64,000 nt of DNA. It comes from an uncultured Saprospiraceae bacterium. GTDB taxonomy: Bacteria; Bacteroidota; Bacteroidia; Chitinophagales; Saprospiraceae. Positions 53,313 through 63,999 of the stretch are shown here, one piece after another. The stretch is taken from contig CALGAW010000027.1 of assembly GCA_937959115.1 (NCBI GenBank), forward strand, positions 62,001 through 126,000, given 5' to 3'. A model generated the notes under the pieces. The model saw only the letters and a list, made by a program, of their open reading frames with translations. It made no database searches and was not told where the DNA came from. Within the stretch, counting starts at the first letter, position 1, and every line of letters starts with the position of its first letter. A program made the translations under genes and the position numbers.

Positions 53313-56300
53313 CTACTTTGGTACACCAGAAGAAATTCCATTATTTTGATTCCACAAAATCCTGTCCAGCCCACTGATATCACTATCCAGATTAAAGTCA
53401 GCACCTTCATAAACTCCAAAATTACCGTTTAGAGTCGACCAGATGATCTTGTCAGAACCTGTAATTTCATAGCCAGAAGGATTGGTCTGATCTACATTCC
53501 CAGCAAACAGGAACCAGTTCCCCGCAATCTGCTTTTGACCGAAACTATTTTGACCAGTATAACTGTTCTCCAGCCTAAAGTCATAAGCTAACGTATCGTT
53601 TACAATATTAATCAGGGTAGGACTCATCGCAGGTAAGTGGTTGCGATGCTCTACAACAACATAGGCTTCAGTAATAGCTTGACTGATAGCAATCGGAGCC
53701 AATTGAACAATCATCCCATCCTCCAACAATACCCCAGCAAACCGACCAATCTCGTCATCAGCCAAAGGAGACGTCCGCAATGAAACCAGCACCCAGTCAA
53801 CCGCGCCAGCAGGATAATCAGATGTAGACCAGCCAGCACCTTCTTGGCCATTATAAGCCCAAGGAGCGCCCAGATAAGGTTGCCCTGAAGGTAAGAGTCC
53901 AGCTTGCAACAAATCAGTATTCATAGCGCCTGCAGCTGTGTCGTAAGCTCCTTCCAACAATAAAGAAGGCAAACAATACACAAACCGACCCAAATTGCAT
54001 TGGTTAGACAGTGTAACCGTATTGAACAAGCTAGGATTGTTCCACGCTTCATCGATTGTAGCATGCCAAGACATCTTCTTATCTCTTGGACCGCCGTCAT
54101 CATCATCATTGATATGAATGTCTAGCCCAATTTCCTTAGCATGTGCAGGCGTTGCACCAATAAATGACCAAGCAATTCGCACTTCAATTTCATAGCCATC
54201 GGCTGTATTGGTTCTTGAGAAATCAACACCTGCAGGATTTGTTACTTGCGACGCTGACCAATAGATAACGTCAGGATCATTTACTCGAAACATCAATTGA
54301 TGATCATTGGCATCATAAGTTGTCGCCTTTTCGTTTCCACCATCAATGTATATTTCTAAGACATCGTCGTTGTAGGGTTGTGTTTGGGAGTCATTCATTA
54401 GTACATCATCCTTTACGTTTCCATAAACGTACAGGTAATTGTTGTCCCAACTTACTTGAAAATCAGCACTTAAGTCAGTTGTAGACGCAACAGTTCCGCT
54501 CATAACATTGGTAATCGCGTAAACCGTTTCATTCCACTCCGTTCCGTCACCGTCAATTGTTGGTGGGGTATTGGTGTTACAAGCAATATTACCTGTAATA
54601 ACTGGCGTACCTATACAGTTGCAATTGCCGTCTTCTTGATCATTGATTGTGTTTGGGTCGTTGTCATCACAAGACGTTCCTGCAGGAGGACAAGGCACAC
54701 AGCTTGTTCGTAGCTCGTAGGTACCAAACAAGAATGGATTCTGCCAAGCTTCATCAAGAGTAGCACTCCAAGCTATTTTTCGATCACGGGCACCTCCATC
54801 ATCATCGTCATTTACGTGGAAATCCAATCCTAACAAGTCAGTGTTGGTTGGTGTAACACCGAGGAAACTCCAAGCCAATTGAATTTCGATATTGTACCCA
54901 GTTGCAGTTGGCATCATTCCAAAACTAACACCAGCGGGATTGTTTGGCCCTCCAGCGTGCTGGTAGATCATCGGATCTCCATGTACAAACAATAGTTGAT
55001 GGTCATTTCCATCATAAGAAGTTGATTTTTCGTTTCCGCCATCGAGATAGAGCTCAACTCCATCATTTTCCCATGGATTTCCACCATCATTTGTTAATAC
55101 ATCATCGTCTATTGATCCAGCCAGATATAAATTGTTATTGTCCCAATGAATACTAAAGGAAGCCGCAAGATCAATAGGGCTGCCAACAGCACCAGCAAGA
55201 ACCTTGTTTAATGTGTATGAAGGTGTCAAGTTCCAGTCAGACAGGTCGCCATCAATTGTTAGAGCATTGGGTGTAGGACATACCGTATAGTAGGGCGTAT
55301 TGTCGTTTGCATCACATACGCCATCCTCATCACTATCAAGGAAGGTGCCTTCGCATAAACAGTTTGAGGTGTAAAGGTCGTTTGTAGTGCAAGCATCGTT
55401 ATCATTGCAAGGCGTACCGATGAGGTTATTATCAAAAGCTGGACAAGTATCAAGACCATCTGGCACACCGTCTCCGTCTGTATCACAAGCCGTGACTACA
55501 TTAGAAGGGATACAAGGATCATTTGGAGCTGGGTCCTGATCGTCTGGTGTTCCATCATTGTCAGCATCAGGCACATTGTTGCAAACATCTCTTCCGGCTG
55601 ATTGCCACTGGGAATAGTTTTGCTTGATTCCATTGATCCAGTAAAAGTCCATATTGTTTGGGTTGTCGTAGGTATTGCACTCAAACACAAGGTTGGAAGC
55701 GTTGGACAGTTGTCCATTGCCTGTCCCTGCTGCTCCAACACCAGTTTCGACTGCGCCGTTTATTGTATTATATCGGATGGTTACATTCTGCGAGACAAGT
55801 GTTAGATCAGGAATACCAGCGAAAAAGGACATCTCAAATTGGTCAGCAGGTCTGTACGTTTGCTGAATCACAATACCTCCGCGTGAACCAGTTACCGTAT
55901 TATGTTCTATCATGACATCCTTTGATTCGGCACTTGTAATACCTCCAGCCGACCAATTCGTAGTGATGTTTGACCATGCGGTGGTATTGTTTACACAATT
56001 ATTGTAACCGATATAAGCATTGTCAGAGATTTCATATAAAATTCCATGGGAAAAATGATCGTGGACATAATTGTTCCTTACTTCAAATCCATGGCAGGCT
56101 ACATCACCCCAAATACCAACTTTGTTATTGCCATACACTTCATTGCCATCAATAACAACTGGATGAGCAGCAGATCCTGCTTGTGTAAACTTTATTCCTC
56201 CGCCATTTACAAGGGAGCCAGGAGCTGAGTTTACACCATTATTGAAGATGAAGTTATCTTTAATCAAGCCACCAACAAAATCATCGCCTCCTAGCCCTGT

Positions 56301-56843
56301 GATCCCATTGTTTCTGAAGATAGAGTTGGTTACTGTAAAGTGATCGCCGAGAAAACATCCAGCAGCTATATTGTTATGACTTTCTATGTTGTCAATCACC
56401 CAGTTCGTAGCCAATTGTCCGGCGTTGCTTACCCAGATTGCTGGTGTTCCTCTAATCGGAGATTGTTCTTGTGGTCCACCACCGGCACCGCCCATGTCAT
56501 TGAAGTGGTGAAAGGTCATATTTCGAATCTCGACTGCATCAGCGGTTCCGTGAAAGGCATTTTCTTTACCATATCCACTTACTTGGACGCCTCCTCTTGA
56601 CTGACCTATAAATCGCATATTGTCCTTCGGGATGACATTCGAAAACGTATAATTGCCATTCGATAAGTAAAAACAAGTTCCAGGAGCAGCATTTGCTACG
56701 ATAGATGCCAGATTATTTGCAGGGGCATTTACATTAATGGTTGTACCTGAACATTGTCCAATTAAGGTTATACTTTGAAACTGAATAAGTACAATTGAAA
56801 TTAATAGTTTGAATAACCAATTGAAAATCGTGTTGTTTGTCAT
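53313..56843 (-). CDS. Giant secreted beta-helix/CBM9-like protein with dockerin-like C-terminus
   Basis: 1176 residues with signal sequence MTNNTIFNWLFKLLISIVLI. Residues about 35-420 form a right-handed beta-helix (repeated I-x-N-N-x-V / IEHNTVTGSRGGIVI). Residues about 425-520 carry TSP3-type loops (DTDGDGVPDGLDTC, DSDEDGVCDANDNTP). Two CBM9-like domains (about 526-720 and 755-945) each show TIDGDxxxWN...WDNNxLY and DGVELYLDGGNEK. About 950-1105 is a Bacteroidota domain with VDWVLVSLRTS and VVEHRNHLPAMS. About 1118-1176 is dockerin-like (GSDKIIW, DFNLDSDISG). Likely binds polysaccharide. It is the shortest of three tandem paralogs. Confidence 0.87.
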   Translation of the reverse strand: MTNNTIFNWLFKLLISIVLIQFQSITLIGQCSGTTINVNAPANNLASIVANAAPGTCFYLSNGNYTFSNVIPKDNMRFIGQSRGGVQVSGYGKENAFHGTADAVEIRNMTFHHFNDMGGAGGGPQEQSPIRGTPAIWVSNAGQLATNWVIDNIESHNNIAAGCFLGDHFTVTNSIFRNNGITGLGGDDFVGGLIKDNFIFNNGVNSAPGSLVNGGGIKFTQAGSAAHPVVIDGNEVYGNNKVGIWGDVACHGFEVRNNYVHDHFSHGILYEISDNAYIGYNNCVNNTTAWSNITTNWSAGGITSAESKDVMIEHNTVTGSRGGIVIQQTYRPADQFEMSFFAGIPDLTLVSQNVTIRYNTINGAVETGVGAAGTGNGQLSNASNLVFECNTYDNPNNMDFYWINGIKQNYSQWQSAGRDVCNNVPDADNDGTPDDQDPAPNDPCIPSNVVTACDTDGDGVPDGLDTCPAFDNNLIGTPCNDNDACTTNDLYTSNCLCEGTFLDSDEDGVCDANDNTPYYTVCPTPNALTIDGDLSDWNLTPSYTLNKVLAGAVGSPIDLAASFSIHWDNNNLYLAGSIDDDVLTNDGGNPWENDGVELYLDGGNEKSTSYDGNDHQLLFVHGDPMIYQHAGGPNNPAGVSFGMMPTATGYNIEIQLAWSFLGVTPTNTDLLGLDFHVNDDDDGGARDRKIAWSATLDEAWQNPFLFGTYELRTSCVPCPPAGTSCDDNDPNTINDQEDGNCNCIGTPVITGNIACNTNTPPTIDGDGTEWNETVYAITNVMSGTVASTTDLSADFQVSWDNNYLYVYGNVKDDVLMNDSQTQPYNDDVLEIYIDGGNEKATTYDANDHQLMFRVNDPDVIYWSASQVTNPAGVDFSRTNTADGYEIEVRIAWSFIGATPAHAKEIGLDIHINDDDDGGPRDKKMSWHATIDEAWNNPSLFNTVTLSNQCNLGRFVYCLPSLLLEGAYDTAAGAMNTDLLQAGLLPSGQPYLGAPWAYNGQEGAGWSTSDYPAGAVDWVLVSLRTSPLADDEIGRFAGVLLEDGMIVQLAPIAISQAITEAYVVVEHRNHLPAMSPTLINIVNDTLAYDFRLENSYTGQNSFGQKQIAGNWFLFAGNVDQTNPSGYEITGSDKIIWSTLNGNFGVYEGADFNLDSDISGLDRILWNQNNGISSGVPK

Positions 56844-56901
56844 TGTATGAATGATTAAAATTAAAATCTTAATTGCTTGAAAATAAAATATTTATCTAAA
56901 A

Positions 56902-59900
56902 TTATTTTTGAATACCAGAGGAAATTCCATTGTTATAATTCCATAATATTCGATCCATTCCACTTATGTCACTATCTAGATTGAAATCTGCAGAATCGTA
57001 AACGCCAAAGTTGCCATTCATAGCTGTCCAAATGATCTTGTCAGAACCTGTGATTTCATAGCCTGAAGGGTTGGATTGATCAACATTACCTGCAAACAGA
57101 AGCCAGTTGCTACCGATCTGTTTTTGACCAAAGCCATTTTGACCGCTATAACTATCTCCTAGTCTAAAATCGTAGCGAATTGTATCGTTGACAATATTGA
57201 TGGATGAAGGGCTCATTGCAGGTAAATGATTTCTATGTTCTACCACAATGTAAGCTTCTGTAATGTTTTGGGAAATGGTAATAGGTGAGATTTGATGCAC
57301 CGTTCCATCTTCCAATAAAACACCAGCAAAACGAGCAAACTCGTCATCAGCCAACAGAGACGTCCTCAACGAAACGAGTACCCAGTCAACAGACTTAACT
57401 GGATAATCAGTAGTTGACCAGCCAGCACCTTCACTTCCATTGTAATTCCAAGGGGCGCCCGTATATGGGTGCCCTGCAGGCAAAAGCCCTGCCTGTAGTA
57501 GATTCATGCTCATCAGACCAGTATTGCTTTTGTACGGTCCCTCAAGTAGTAAGGACGGTAAGCAATGTACCATTCTTCCCAAATTGCATTGATTAGATAA
57601 CGCAACCGTATTGAACAGGCTAGGGTTATTCCAAGCTTCATCGATTGTTGCATGCCACGTCAGTTTCTTGTCCTTTGTACCACCATCATCATCGTCCACT
57701 AGGTGAATGTCTAGGCCGATATCCTTCGCATGTGAAGGTGTTGTACCAATAAAGTTCCAATCAATGCGAATTTCAATATCATATCCTCCAGGAACGATGA
57801 CCCTTGTAAAATCAACCCCTGCAGGATCTGTTAACTGGGCAGACCAATAGTGGACAACTTGATCTTGTACTCTAAACATCAGTTGGTGGTCATTCACATC
57901 ATAAGAAGTCGCTTTTTCATTGCCACCATCAATGTATACCTCAAAAAGATCATCCTCATAAGGTTCTGCTTGAGAATCATTGATCAATACATCATCTTTT
58001 ACCTGACCAAAGATATACAGATAGTCATTATCCCAACTTACTTGAAATTCCCCACTTAAATCCGCTGGTGAAGCAATCGTTCCATTAACATTATTGTTGA
58101 GTGTATGTCGTGTTTGATTCCAGTCTTTCCCTAGTCCATCAATAGAAGGTGGTGTGTTTGCCTCACAAACTGCTATACCTGTAACGATCGGTGTGCCAAT
58201 ACAGTTACAGTTGCCATCTTCTTGATCATTTGTTGTGTTTGGATCGTTGTCATCACAAGACGTGCCTGCAGGAAGACATGCAACACAGTTTGCACTCAGT
58301 TCATAAGTACCAAATATGGAAGGATCTTGCCATGCATTGTCTGTGGTAGCAAATGTAGCGACTTTTTGGTCACGAGCACCTCCATCGTCATCATCATTTA
58401 CATGAATGTCTAGTCCGATTTGAGTACCGTTGGTAGGCGTAACACCGAGCAGTGACCAAGCCACAGCGATCTCTTTGGTATATCCACCTGGGATCGTACC
58501 TTGAGCAGCTGTTACTCCAACTGGATTTGTAGCCCCAGCACTTAGGTGATAGATTGTATTATCATTATATCTAAAGACAAACTGATGATCATTCACATCA
58601 TAAGAGGTTGCTTTTTCATTGCCACCATCCAAATAAAGCTCTATTCCATCATCTTCCCAAATATCAGCATCTGAGTTGTTGACCAAAGCGCTATCTGTCA
58701 CTTCAATATGAATATAGAGGTTAGTATTATCCCACGTCAATTGATAAGCAATGCTTAAATCATTCATGGTCGGCACAATTGGGGTGCAGACTGTTCCATT
58801 GCTCAAATAATTGAACATGGCCGTTTCCCCGTCATCATTAAAGGAGGCTTGGACGCCTACAAAGCCTTGGCCAGTAGATCCAGCATCGCCGTGTCCCCAT
58901 TGAAATCGTTCTGTATGTCCGTAAAGTATTGCATCCATATTGGCCGCAACTGCAGCTTGGACGTCAGCAAGCACTGCTGCTCCACCCGATGGCACTTGAG
59001 GTGAACACCATTGAGGGGTAATATCTTCATACCTTAATTCACCAGCCCATACTTCTTTAGTTGTCGCATTACTTACTGTTGTCAATTGAATTTGAGTTGG
59101 ATTGGCTGTTTGACAATGGCCAGTTTGTGGTAGTTGTATTTCGTTCCAAGCATCATTGATGCAGTGTAATCTTCGATCATTGGTAGCAGCCGTGTGGTAG
59201 CCGATCCTAGGAGTGGTAGACCCTCCAGCTTTTATTCCAGCTGCCATATTCGCCCAAACGGCACAGGGCTCTGGAAATTGGCCGTAATAATTGTCACCAC
59301 CCATTACCCACAAATCTAAAGCAGGATGGTTGCCAAATCGGTTTCCAAGTTGTTGTCCCCAAGCGTAAGAATTATTAGGCGTAACATAAATTGGCGAGTT
59401 GTATTGGTTTGTTGCATAATAAACACCCCATGCAGCGACAACCCCTATTTTTAGTCCTCTAGCATGCGCAGCATCTAGAAAATCTTCAAATAAATCTGCA
59501 TGCGCTGCATTTAGACTAAGGTTACTTCCATCCCAGGTAGCTGCAAGATCTCCATTATAATTAGTTTCGTTGATTCCTCCTTGCCAATGATTTAGATAGG
59601 AAACGATGGCTCCCTTATAGCCTTTAGCCAGAAGGTGATCAAAATAGGTGTTTACATGTGCCATGGATGCAACACGCAAGGGCATTTCCCAAGCGGTATC
59701 CCATACATCTAGACTAGGACCACTGCCTGAGCATTCTTCTTTTTGAACAAGGAGATTGCTAGGTATAGTAGTTGATTGCGCAGCCCAAACGGGGGCTTCT
59801 GCATCACCATCAATGATTGGCGCAGTTGCTGTATTACAGATCGGATTGGCGGTACAATTACTTACTGAGACGGTTACTGTTGCTGTTTTGGTACATAAGC

Positions 59901-61500
59901 CATCAATGACGATGTATGTAAATTCGAAAACACCAATGACCCCTAATGGATTGAAAATTGAGCCGTTGAGGCCACCGCTATTGTTGTCATCTGTCCAGGA
60001 ACCGCCAGGTGTTGGACTGCCGCCTAACTTTGTAAATAAATCGATTGGGCTGGTTGTCTGGCAAGCTGTTATAGATGCAGATGTTCCTGCGGATATGGGG
60101 CAGTTGGGTGAAGCGTTGGTTTCATAAGCTCCTGCATCTACACTATTTCCACCGATTCTGTTATTACCATCATGGTCTATTGTTGCTATTGGGTAGTTAC
60201 TGTTTCCATGGTCAATTGCGGGGCTGGTTTGTGATAAGTGTAGGTCAAAACTTCCTTCATTTACATATAGAGGATCTTGCTGCAGGTTATTACCACTATT
60301 GTATGACCCATTACTACTAATATTTCTAGAATGGACGTTGTTTCTAACATCTACATTGTTGGCGCTTGTAAAGCGCATTGAAGGAACGGAGGAGTTGTTT
60401 CCGACAGATTTTACAGTATTGTTATAAATTTTAGTGTTGTCAGAATCATAAACTGAAATATCACAAGCCCCACCTAGATTTGGACGAGTTGCATTGTTGT
60501 AAAGTGTGTTGTTTATAATGTCAATATTGTGAGAATAATAGGCATGAATTCCTTTTCCTCCATTATTATAAATAACGTTGTTTTCCACCAATGTTCTACC
60601 TAAATGGTTGTTGTTGCCTCGGTTGTTTATATCCAGAATAATTCCATTGCCATCTGTAATGCTTGTATACCCAAGGCAACTGCAAGGATATAAATTGTCA
60701 TTGTCGAAAATACGGTTTCCTCTAAAGATAAGATTGTAGGCATCGTCTGCTGGATTGTCAAAACTAGCACACGGTGTATTCGGATTACCTGCTTGGCAGT
60801 CTTGGGTGAAAATTGAGGAGATACCACTTCCTCCGTTCTTCCCATATCTACTCGTACTGTAAATAGTATTGTTTTCCAATATCACTTTGGCAGCTTCATA
60901 TAATGAAATTCCACCTCCAGTTGTTTGAGAAATTTCACAATTCCGAACAATTACATTTACTGCTGGGTTAATTGGCGTAGCGTTCCATTCCGCTTGAATA
61001 GCCATACCTGGTCCAGCATTTCGACCAGTATGAAGACCTGAAGCTTTCAACCCGTAGTATTCTGCCTCTAAATCTGCATGCGAGTAAAAAGCTACCTGAC
61101 CGACAATTTTAAATCCATCAATGATGATATGATCAGCTCCATTGACGATAATCGCTCCCCATCCTTCATAGTTTTGAATGATTACCTGTCCTTCGTCTCC
61201 TGGGTTGACTCGATAGGTAATTGGATTTCCAGGTGCTCCAGAATAGTTTGGAGAAATCCAGAGACAAGTGCCTGTTATTCCAATATTCTGATTGGTATAA
61301 TTGTAGATGCCTGCCATCACGTTTACGACATCGCCGGGTGCTGTTTTTTGCATGGCAGCGGTCATCGTTTTTAGGGCTGTCGTAGTAGAAGTTCCTGCAT
61401 TGTTATCATTACCAGTATTCACTGATACATAATAGTTTATTGCCCAGACTGGAGAATATAAAAATAGGAAAAAAACTAAAAGGAAAGAAAACCTTTTCAT
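56902..61500 (-). CDS. Giant secreted glycosidase-like protein (beta-helix, apiosidase-like barrel, CBM9 pair, dockerin-like end)
   Basis: The ATG at 61500 gives 1532 residues and signal peptide MKRFSFLLVFFLFLYSPVWA; a start at 61539 would put 13 polar residues before it. About 20-480 is a right-handed beta-helix. About 485-560 is an Ig-like region. About 590-890 resembles the DUF4038 apiosidase-like barrel: VWDTAWEMPLRV, LAKGYKGAIVSYLNHW, LDLWVMGGDNYYGQ and ILYGHTERFQWG. Two CBM9-like domains (about 905-1100 and 1130-1310), the HRNHL domain and a dockerin-like end follow as in the 53313 protein. A glycoside hydrolase role is likely; the substrate is unknown. Confidence 0.87.
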   Translation of the reverse strand: MKRFSFLLVFFLFLYSPVWAINYYVSVNTGNDNNAGTSTTTALKTMTAAMQKTAPGDVVNVMAGIYNYTNQNIGITGTCLWISPNYSGAPGNPITYRVNPGDEGQVIIQNYEGWGAIIVNGADHIIIDGFKIVGQVAFYSHADLEAEYYGLKASGLHTGRNAGPGMAIQAEWNATPINPAVNVIVRNCEISQTTGGGISLYEAAKVILENNTIYSTSRYGKNGGSGISSIFTQDCQAGNPNTPCASFDNPADDAYNLIFRGNRIFDNDNLYPCSCLGYTSITDGNGIILDINNRGNNNHLGRTLVENNVIYNNGGKGIHAYYSHNIDIINNTLYNNATRPNLGGACDISVYDSDNTKIYNNTVKSVGNNSSVPSMRFTSANNVDVRNNVHSRNISSNGSYNSGNNLQQDPLYVNEGSFDLHLSQTSPAIDHGNSNYPIATIDHDGNNRIGGNSVDAGAYETNASPNCPISAGTSASITACQTTSPIDLFTKLGGSPTPGGSWTDDNNSGGLNGSIFNPLGVIGVFEFTYIVIDGLCTKTATVTVSVSNCTANPICNTATAPIIDGDAEAPVWAAQSTTIPSNLLVQKEECSGSGPSLDVWDTAWEMPLRVASMAHVNTYFDHLLAKGYKGAIVSYLNHWQGGINETNYNGDLAATWDGSNLSLNAAHADLFEDFLDAAHARGLKIGVVAAWGVYYATNQYNSPIYVTPNNSYAWGQQLGNRFGNHPALDLWVMGGDNYYGQFPEPCAVWANMAAGIKAGGSTTPRIGYHTAATNDRRLHCINDAWNEIQLPQTGHCQTANPTQIQLTTVSNATTKEVWAGELRYEDITPQWCSPQVPSGGAAVLADVQAAVAANMDAILYGHTERFQWGHGDAGSTGQGFVGVQASFNDDGETAMFNYLSNGTVCTPIVPTMNDLSIAYQLTWDNTNLYIHIEVTDSALVNNSDADIWEDDGIELYLDGGNEKATSYDVNDHQFVFRYNDNTIYHLSAGATNPVGVTAAQGTIPGGYTKEIAVAWSLLGVTPTNGTQIGLDIHVNDDDDGGARDQKVATFATTDNAWQDPSIFGTYELSANCVACLPAGTSCDDNDPNTTNDQEDGNCNCIGTPIVTGIAVCEANTPPSIDGLGKDWNQTRHTLNNNVNGTIASPADLSGEFQVSWDNDYLYIFGQVKDDVLINDSQAEPYEDDLFEVYIDGGNEKATSYDVNDHQLMFRVQDQVVHYWSAQLTDPAGVDFTRVIVPGGYDIEIRIDWNFIGTTPSHAKDIGLDIHLVDDDDGGTKDKKLTWHATIDEAWNNPSLFNTVALSNQCNLGRMVHCLPSLLLEGPYKSNTGLMSMNLLQAGLLPAGHPYTGAPWNYNGSEGAGWSTTDYPVKSVDWVLVSLRTSLLADDEFARFAGVLLEDGTVHQISPITISQNITEAYIVVEHRNHLPAMSPSSINIVNDTIRYDFRLGDSYSGQNGFGQKQIGSNWLLFAGNVDQSNPSGYEITGSDKIIWTAMNGNFGVYDSADFNLDSDISGMDRILWNYNNGISSGIQK

Positions 61501-61635
61501 TGATTGAATTGAGTTAGTTAGAAAAATGGAGGACGGCAATAAATCTGTTGCTATTTGTAAGTGCTTGATTCGTAATTAATAATACTGATTTTTATTGGAA
61601 AATTCTAATTTATGGACGTTTAGAACGTCGCTGTC

Positions 61636-63999
61636 CTACTTTTGCACTGAAGAAGAGATCCCATTATTGTAATTCCATAAAATTTTATCCATTCCACTGA
61701 TGTCGCTGTCTAGGTTGAAATCTGCTGCATCGTAAATGCTAAAATTTCCGTTCATACTTGTCCAAATAATTTTGTCTGAACCAGAAATTTCATAGCCCAC
61801 TGGGTTACTCTGATCAGCATTCCCTCCGTATAAAAACCAGTTGCTACCAATCTGTTTTTGTCCAAAACCGTTTTGACCTGTGTAACTGTTCTCGCTCCTA
61901 AAGTCAAAGACCATCGTATCATTAACAATAGGGACAAGCGATGGGCTCATCACGGGTAAATGATTGCGATGTTCGACCACTATGTAAGCTTCAGTTATCG
62001 TCTGATTTATCGCAATTGGTGCTAACGGCTGAACGGTACCATCTTCTAATAAAATAGCAGCAAACTTGGCAACTTCATCATCTGACAACGGTGACGTCCT
62101 TAAAGAAACCAGTACCCAGTCTACAGATCCCATTGGGTAGTTGGCAGGTGTCCAGCCAGTGCCTTCTGTGCCCGCATAATTCCAAGGGGAACCACTGTAG
62201 GGCTGTCCTGCTGGTAATAAGTTGGCTTGTTGTAGATCGGTTCTCATTAGGTTTGTGTTCGGCTCAAAGGCTCCTTCAAGCCATAGTGCAGGTAAACAAT
62301 CTACTTGACGAGCAGCATTACATTGATTGGATAAGGTCACGGTATTGAATAAACTAGGATTGTTCCACGACTGGTCGGTCGTTGCATACCAAGCTATTTT
62401 TTTGTCTTGTGTTCCACCATCATCGTCATCCACAAGGTGGACGTCAAAGCCGATTTCTGTAGAATGCACAGGGTTGGCCCCAATAAATGACCAAGCGATT
62501 CGGATTTCAATTTCATACCCTCCTGGAATATAGACCCGAGCAAAATCGATTTCTGTAGGGTTCATTTCTTGTGCTGACCAGTTGTAAACATCAAGATCAT
62601 TTACCCGAAACATGAGTTGGTGATCATTCGCATCATAGGTCGTGGCTTTTTCGTTGCCTCCATCTAAGTAGATTTCAAAAACATCATCTTCATAAGGTGC
62701 CGGTGGGTTGTCATTCATTAAAACGTCATCTTGCACTCGGCCAAAAATGTATAAGTAATCACTGTCCCAGCTAAATTGAAAGTCTCCACCTAAATCTGCA
62801 GGAGAGGCAATGGTTCCATTCATTGGGTTTGTGAGTACATGGACTGCTTGATTCCAGTCTCCACCTAACCCATCAATCGTAGGTGGTGTACTGACTTCAC
62901 AAACGGCAATTCCTGTGATAATTGGTGTGCCAACACAATTACAGTTCCCATCTTCCTGATCATTGGTCGTGTTGGAATTATTGTCATCACAAGCAGTTCC
63001 CGCTGGAAGACAGGCGACACAATTTGCTTGAAGTTCAAAGGTTCCAAACAAGGACGGGTTTTTCCAAGCATCATCTGTTGAGGAAAACGTTGATAGTTTT
63101 TGATCGCGTGCTCCACCGTCATCGTCGTCATTAATATGAAGATCAAGACCAATCTGCATGCCGTTGGAAGGGGTTACACCAAGAAAAGACCACGCTACAG
63201 CAATTTCTTTTGTATAGCCTCCTGGTATCACGCCTTCTGCTGCACTAATACCTGTTGGGTTAGTTGCACCAGCATTCAAATGATAAATAGTATTGTTATT
63301 GTACTGAATTAAAAAGTGGTGGTCATTCGCATCAAAGGATGTTGCTTTTTCATTACCGCCATCAAGATAAAGCTCAATCCCGTCATCATCCCAAAGATCG
63401 GTATCCGAGTTGTTGACTAATGAACTATCTGTAATCGCCACATGAATATATAGATTGGTGTTATCCCAAGTAAGCTGAAAGGAAGCACTTAAATCATTTG
63501 GTGTAGGGACAATCGGTACGCAGTTATTGCCTGATCCAAGATAGTTGAAAACGGCTGTTTCTCCTGGTGCATTAAAGGAAGCCTGCACGGATGCAAATCC
63601 CATACCTGTAGTACCATATCCGCCAACGCCCCATTGAAAACGATCTGTATGGCCATATAACATAGCATCTACTCCTGCAGCTACAGCGGCTTGAGCATCA
63701 GCTAAAACTGCCGCAGCATCAGTCGAGATCGTTGTGCAGGATCCGCCCCAACTGCTTGGGTCCATGTTCTCATATCGTAACTCACCAGCCCAAACCTCAT
63801 TCGTCGTAGCATTATTGATGGCAAGAAGGTGTGATTCCGTTAGATAAGCCTCTTGACAGTGACCTGTTTGTGGCAACTGAACTTGGTTCCAAGATTCATT
63901 GATACAGTGGAGTCTTTTTTGAGGTTCAGCAGCTGTATGGTATCCTATTTTTGGAGCAGTAGATCCTCCGGCTTTAATACCGTTGACCATGTTTGCCCA
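61636..63999 (-). CDS. Third paralog: apiosidase-like/CBM9/dockerin-like protein (N-terminus outside window)
   Basis: The frame stays open to the right edge, reading WANMVNGIKAGGS where the previous paralog has WANMAAGIKAGGS, so the gene continues beyond the window. Visible are 788 residues: the end of the apiosidase-like barrel (MLYGHTDRFQWG), two CBM9-like domains, the HRNHL domain and the dockerin-like tail ending GISSSVQK. It aligns with the 56902 protein over its whole visible length, which points to tandem duplication. The 135-nt gap between the two genes holds no terminator that I can see. Confidence 0.87.
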   Translation of the reverse strand, partial: WANMVNGIKAGGSTAPKIGYHTAAEPQKRLHCINESWNQVQLPQTGHCQEAYLTESHLLAINNATTNEVWAGELRYENMDPSSWGGSCTTISTDAAAVLADAQAAVAAGVDAMLYGHTDRFQWGVGGYGTTGMGFASVQASFNAPGETAVFNYLGSGNNCVPIVPTPNDLSASFQLTWDNTNLYIHVAITDSSLVNNSDTDLWDDDGIELYLDGGNEKATSFDANDHHFLIQYNNNTIYHLNAGATNPTGISAAEGVIPGGYTKEIAVAWSFLGVTPSNGMQIGLDLHINDDDDGGARDQKLSTFSSTDDAWKNPSLFGTFELQANCVACLPAGTACDDNNSNTTNDQEDGNCNCVGTPIITGIAVCEVSTPPTIDGLGGDWNQAVHVLTNPMNGTIASPADLGGDFQFSWDSDYLYIFGRVQDDVLMNDNPPAPYEDDVFEIYLDGGNEKATTYDANDHQLMFRVNDLDVYNWSAQEMNPTEIDFARVYIPGGYEIEIRIAWSFIGANPVHSTEIGFDVHLVDDDDGGTQDKKIAWYATTDQSWNNPSLFNTVTLSNQCNAARQVDCLPALWLEGAFEPNTNLMRTDLQQANLLPAGQPYSGSPWNYAGTEGTGWTPANYPMGSVDWVLVSLRTSPLSDDEVAKFAAILLEDGTVQPLAPIAINQTITEAYIVVEHRNHLPVMSPSLVPIVNDTMVFDFRSENSYTGQNGFGQKQIGSNWFLYGGNADQSNPVGYEISGSDKIIWTSMNGNFSIYDAADFNLDSDISGMDKILWNYNNGISSSVQK

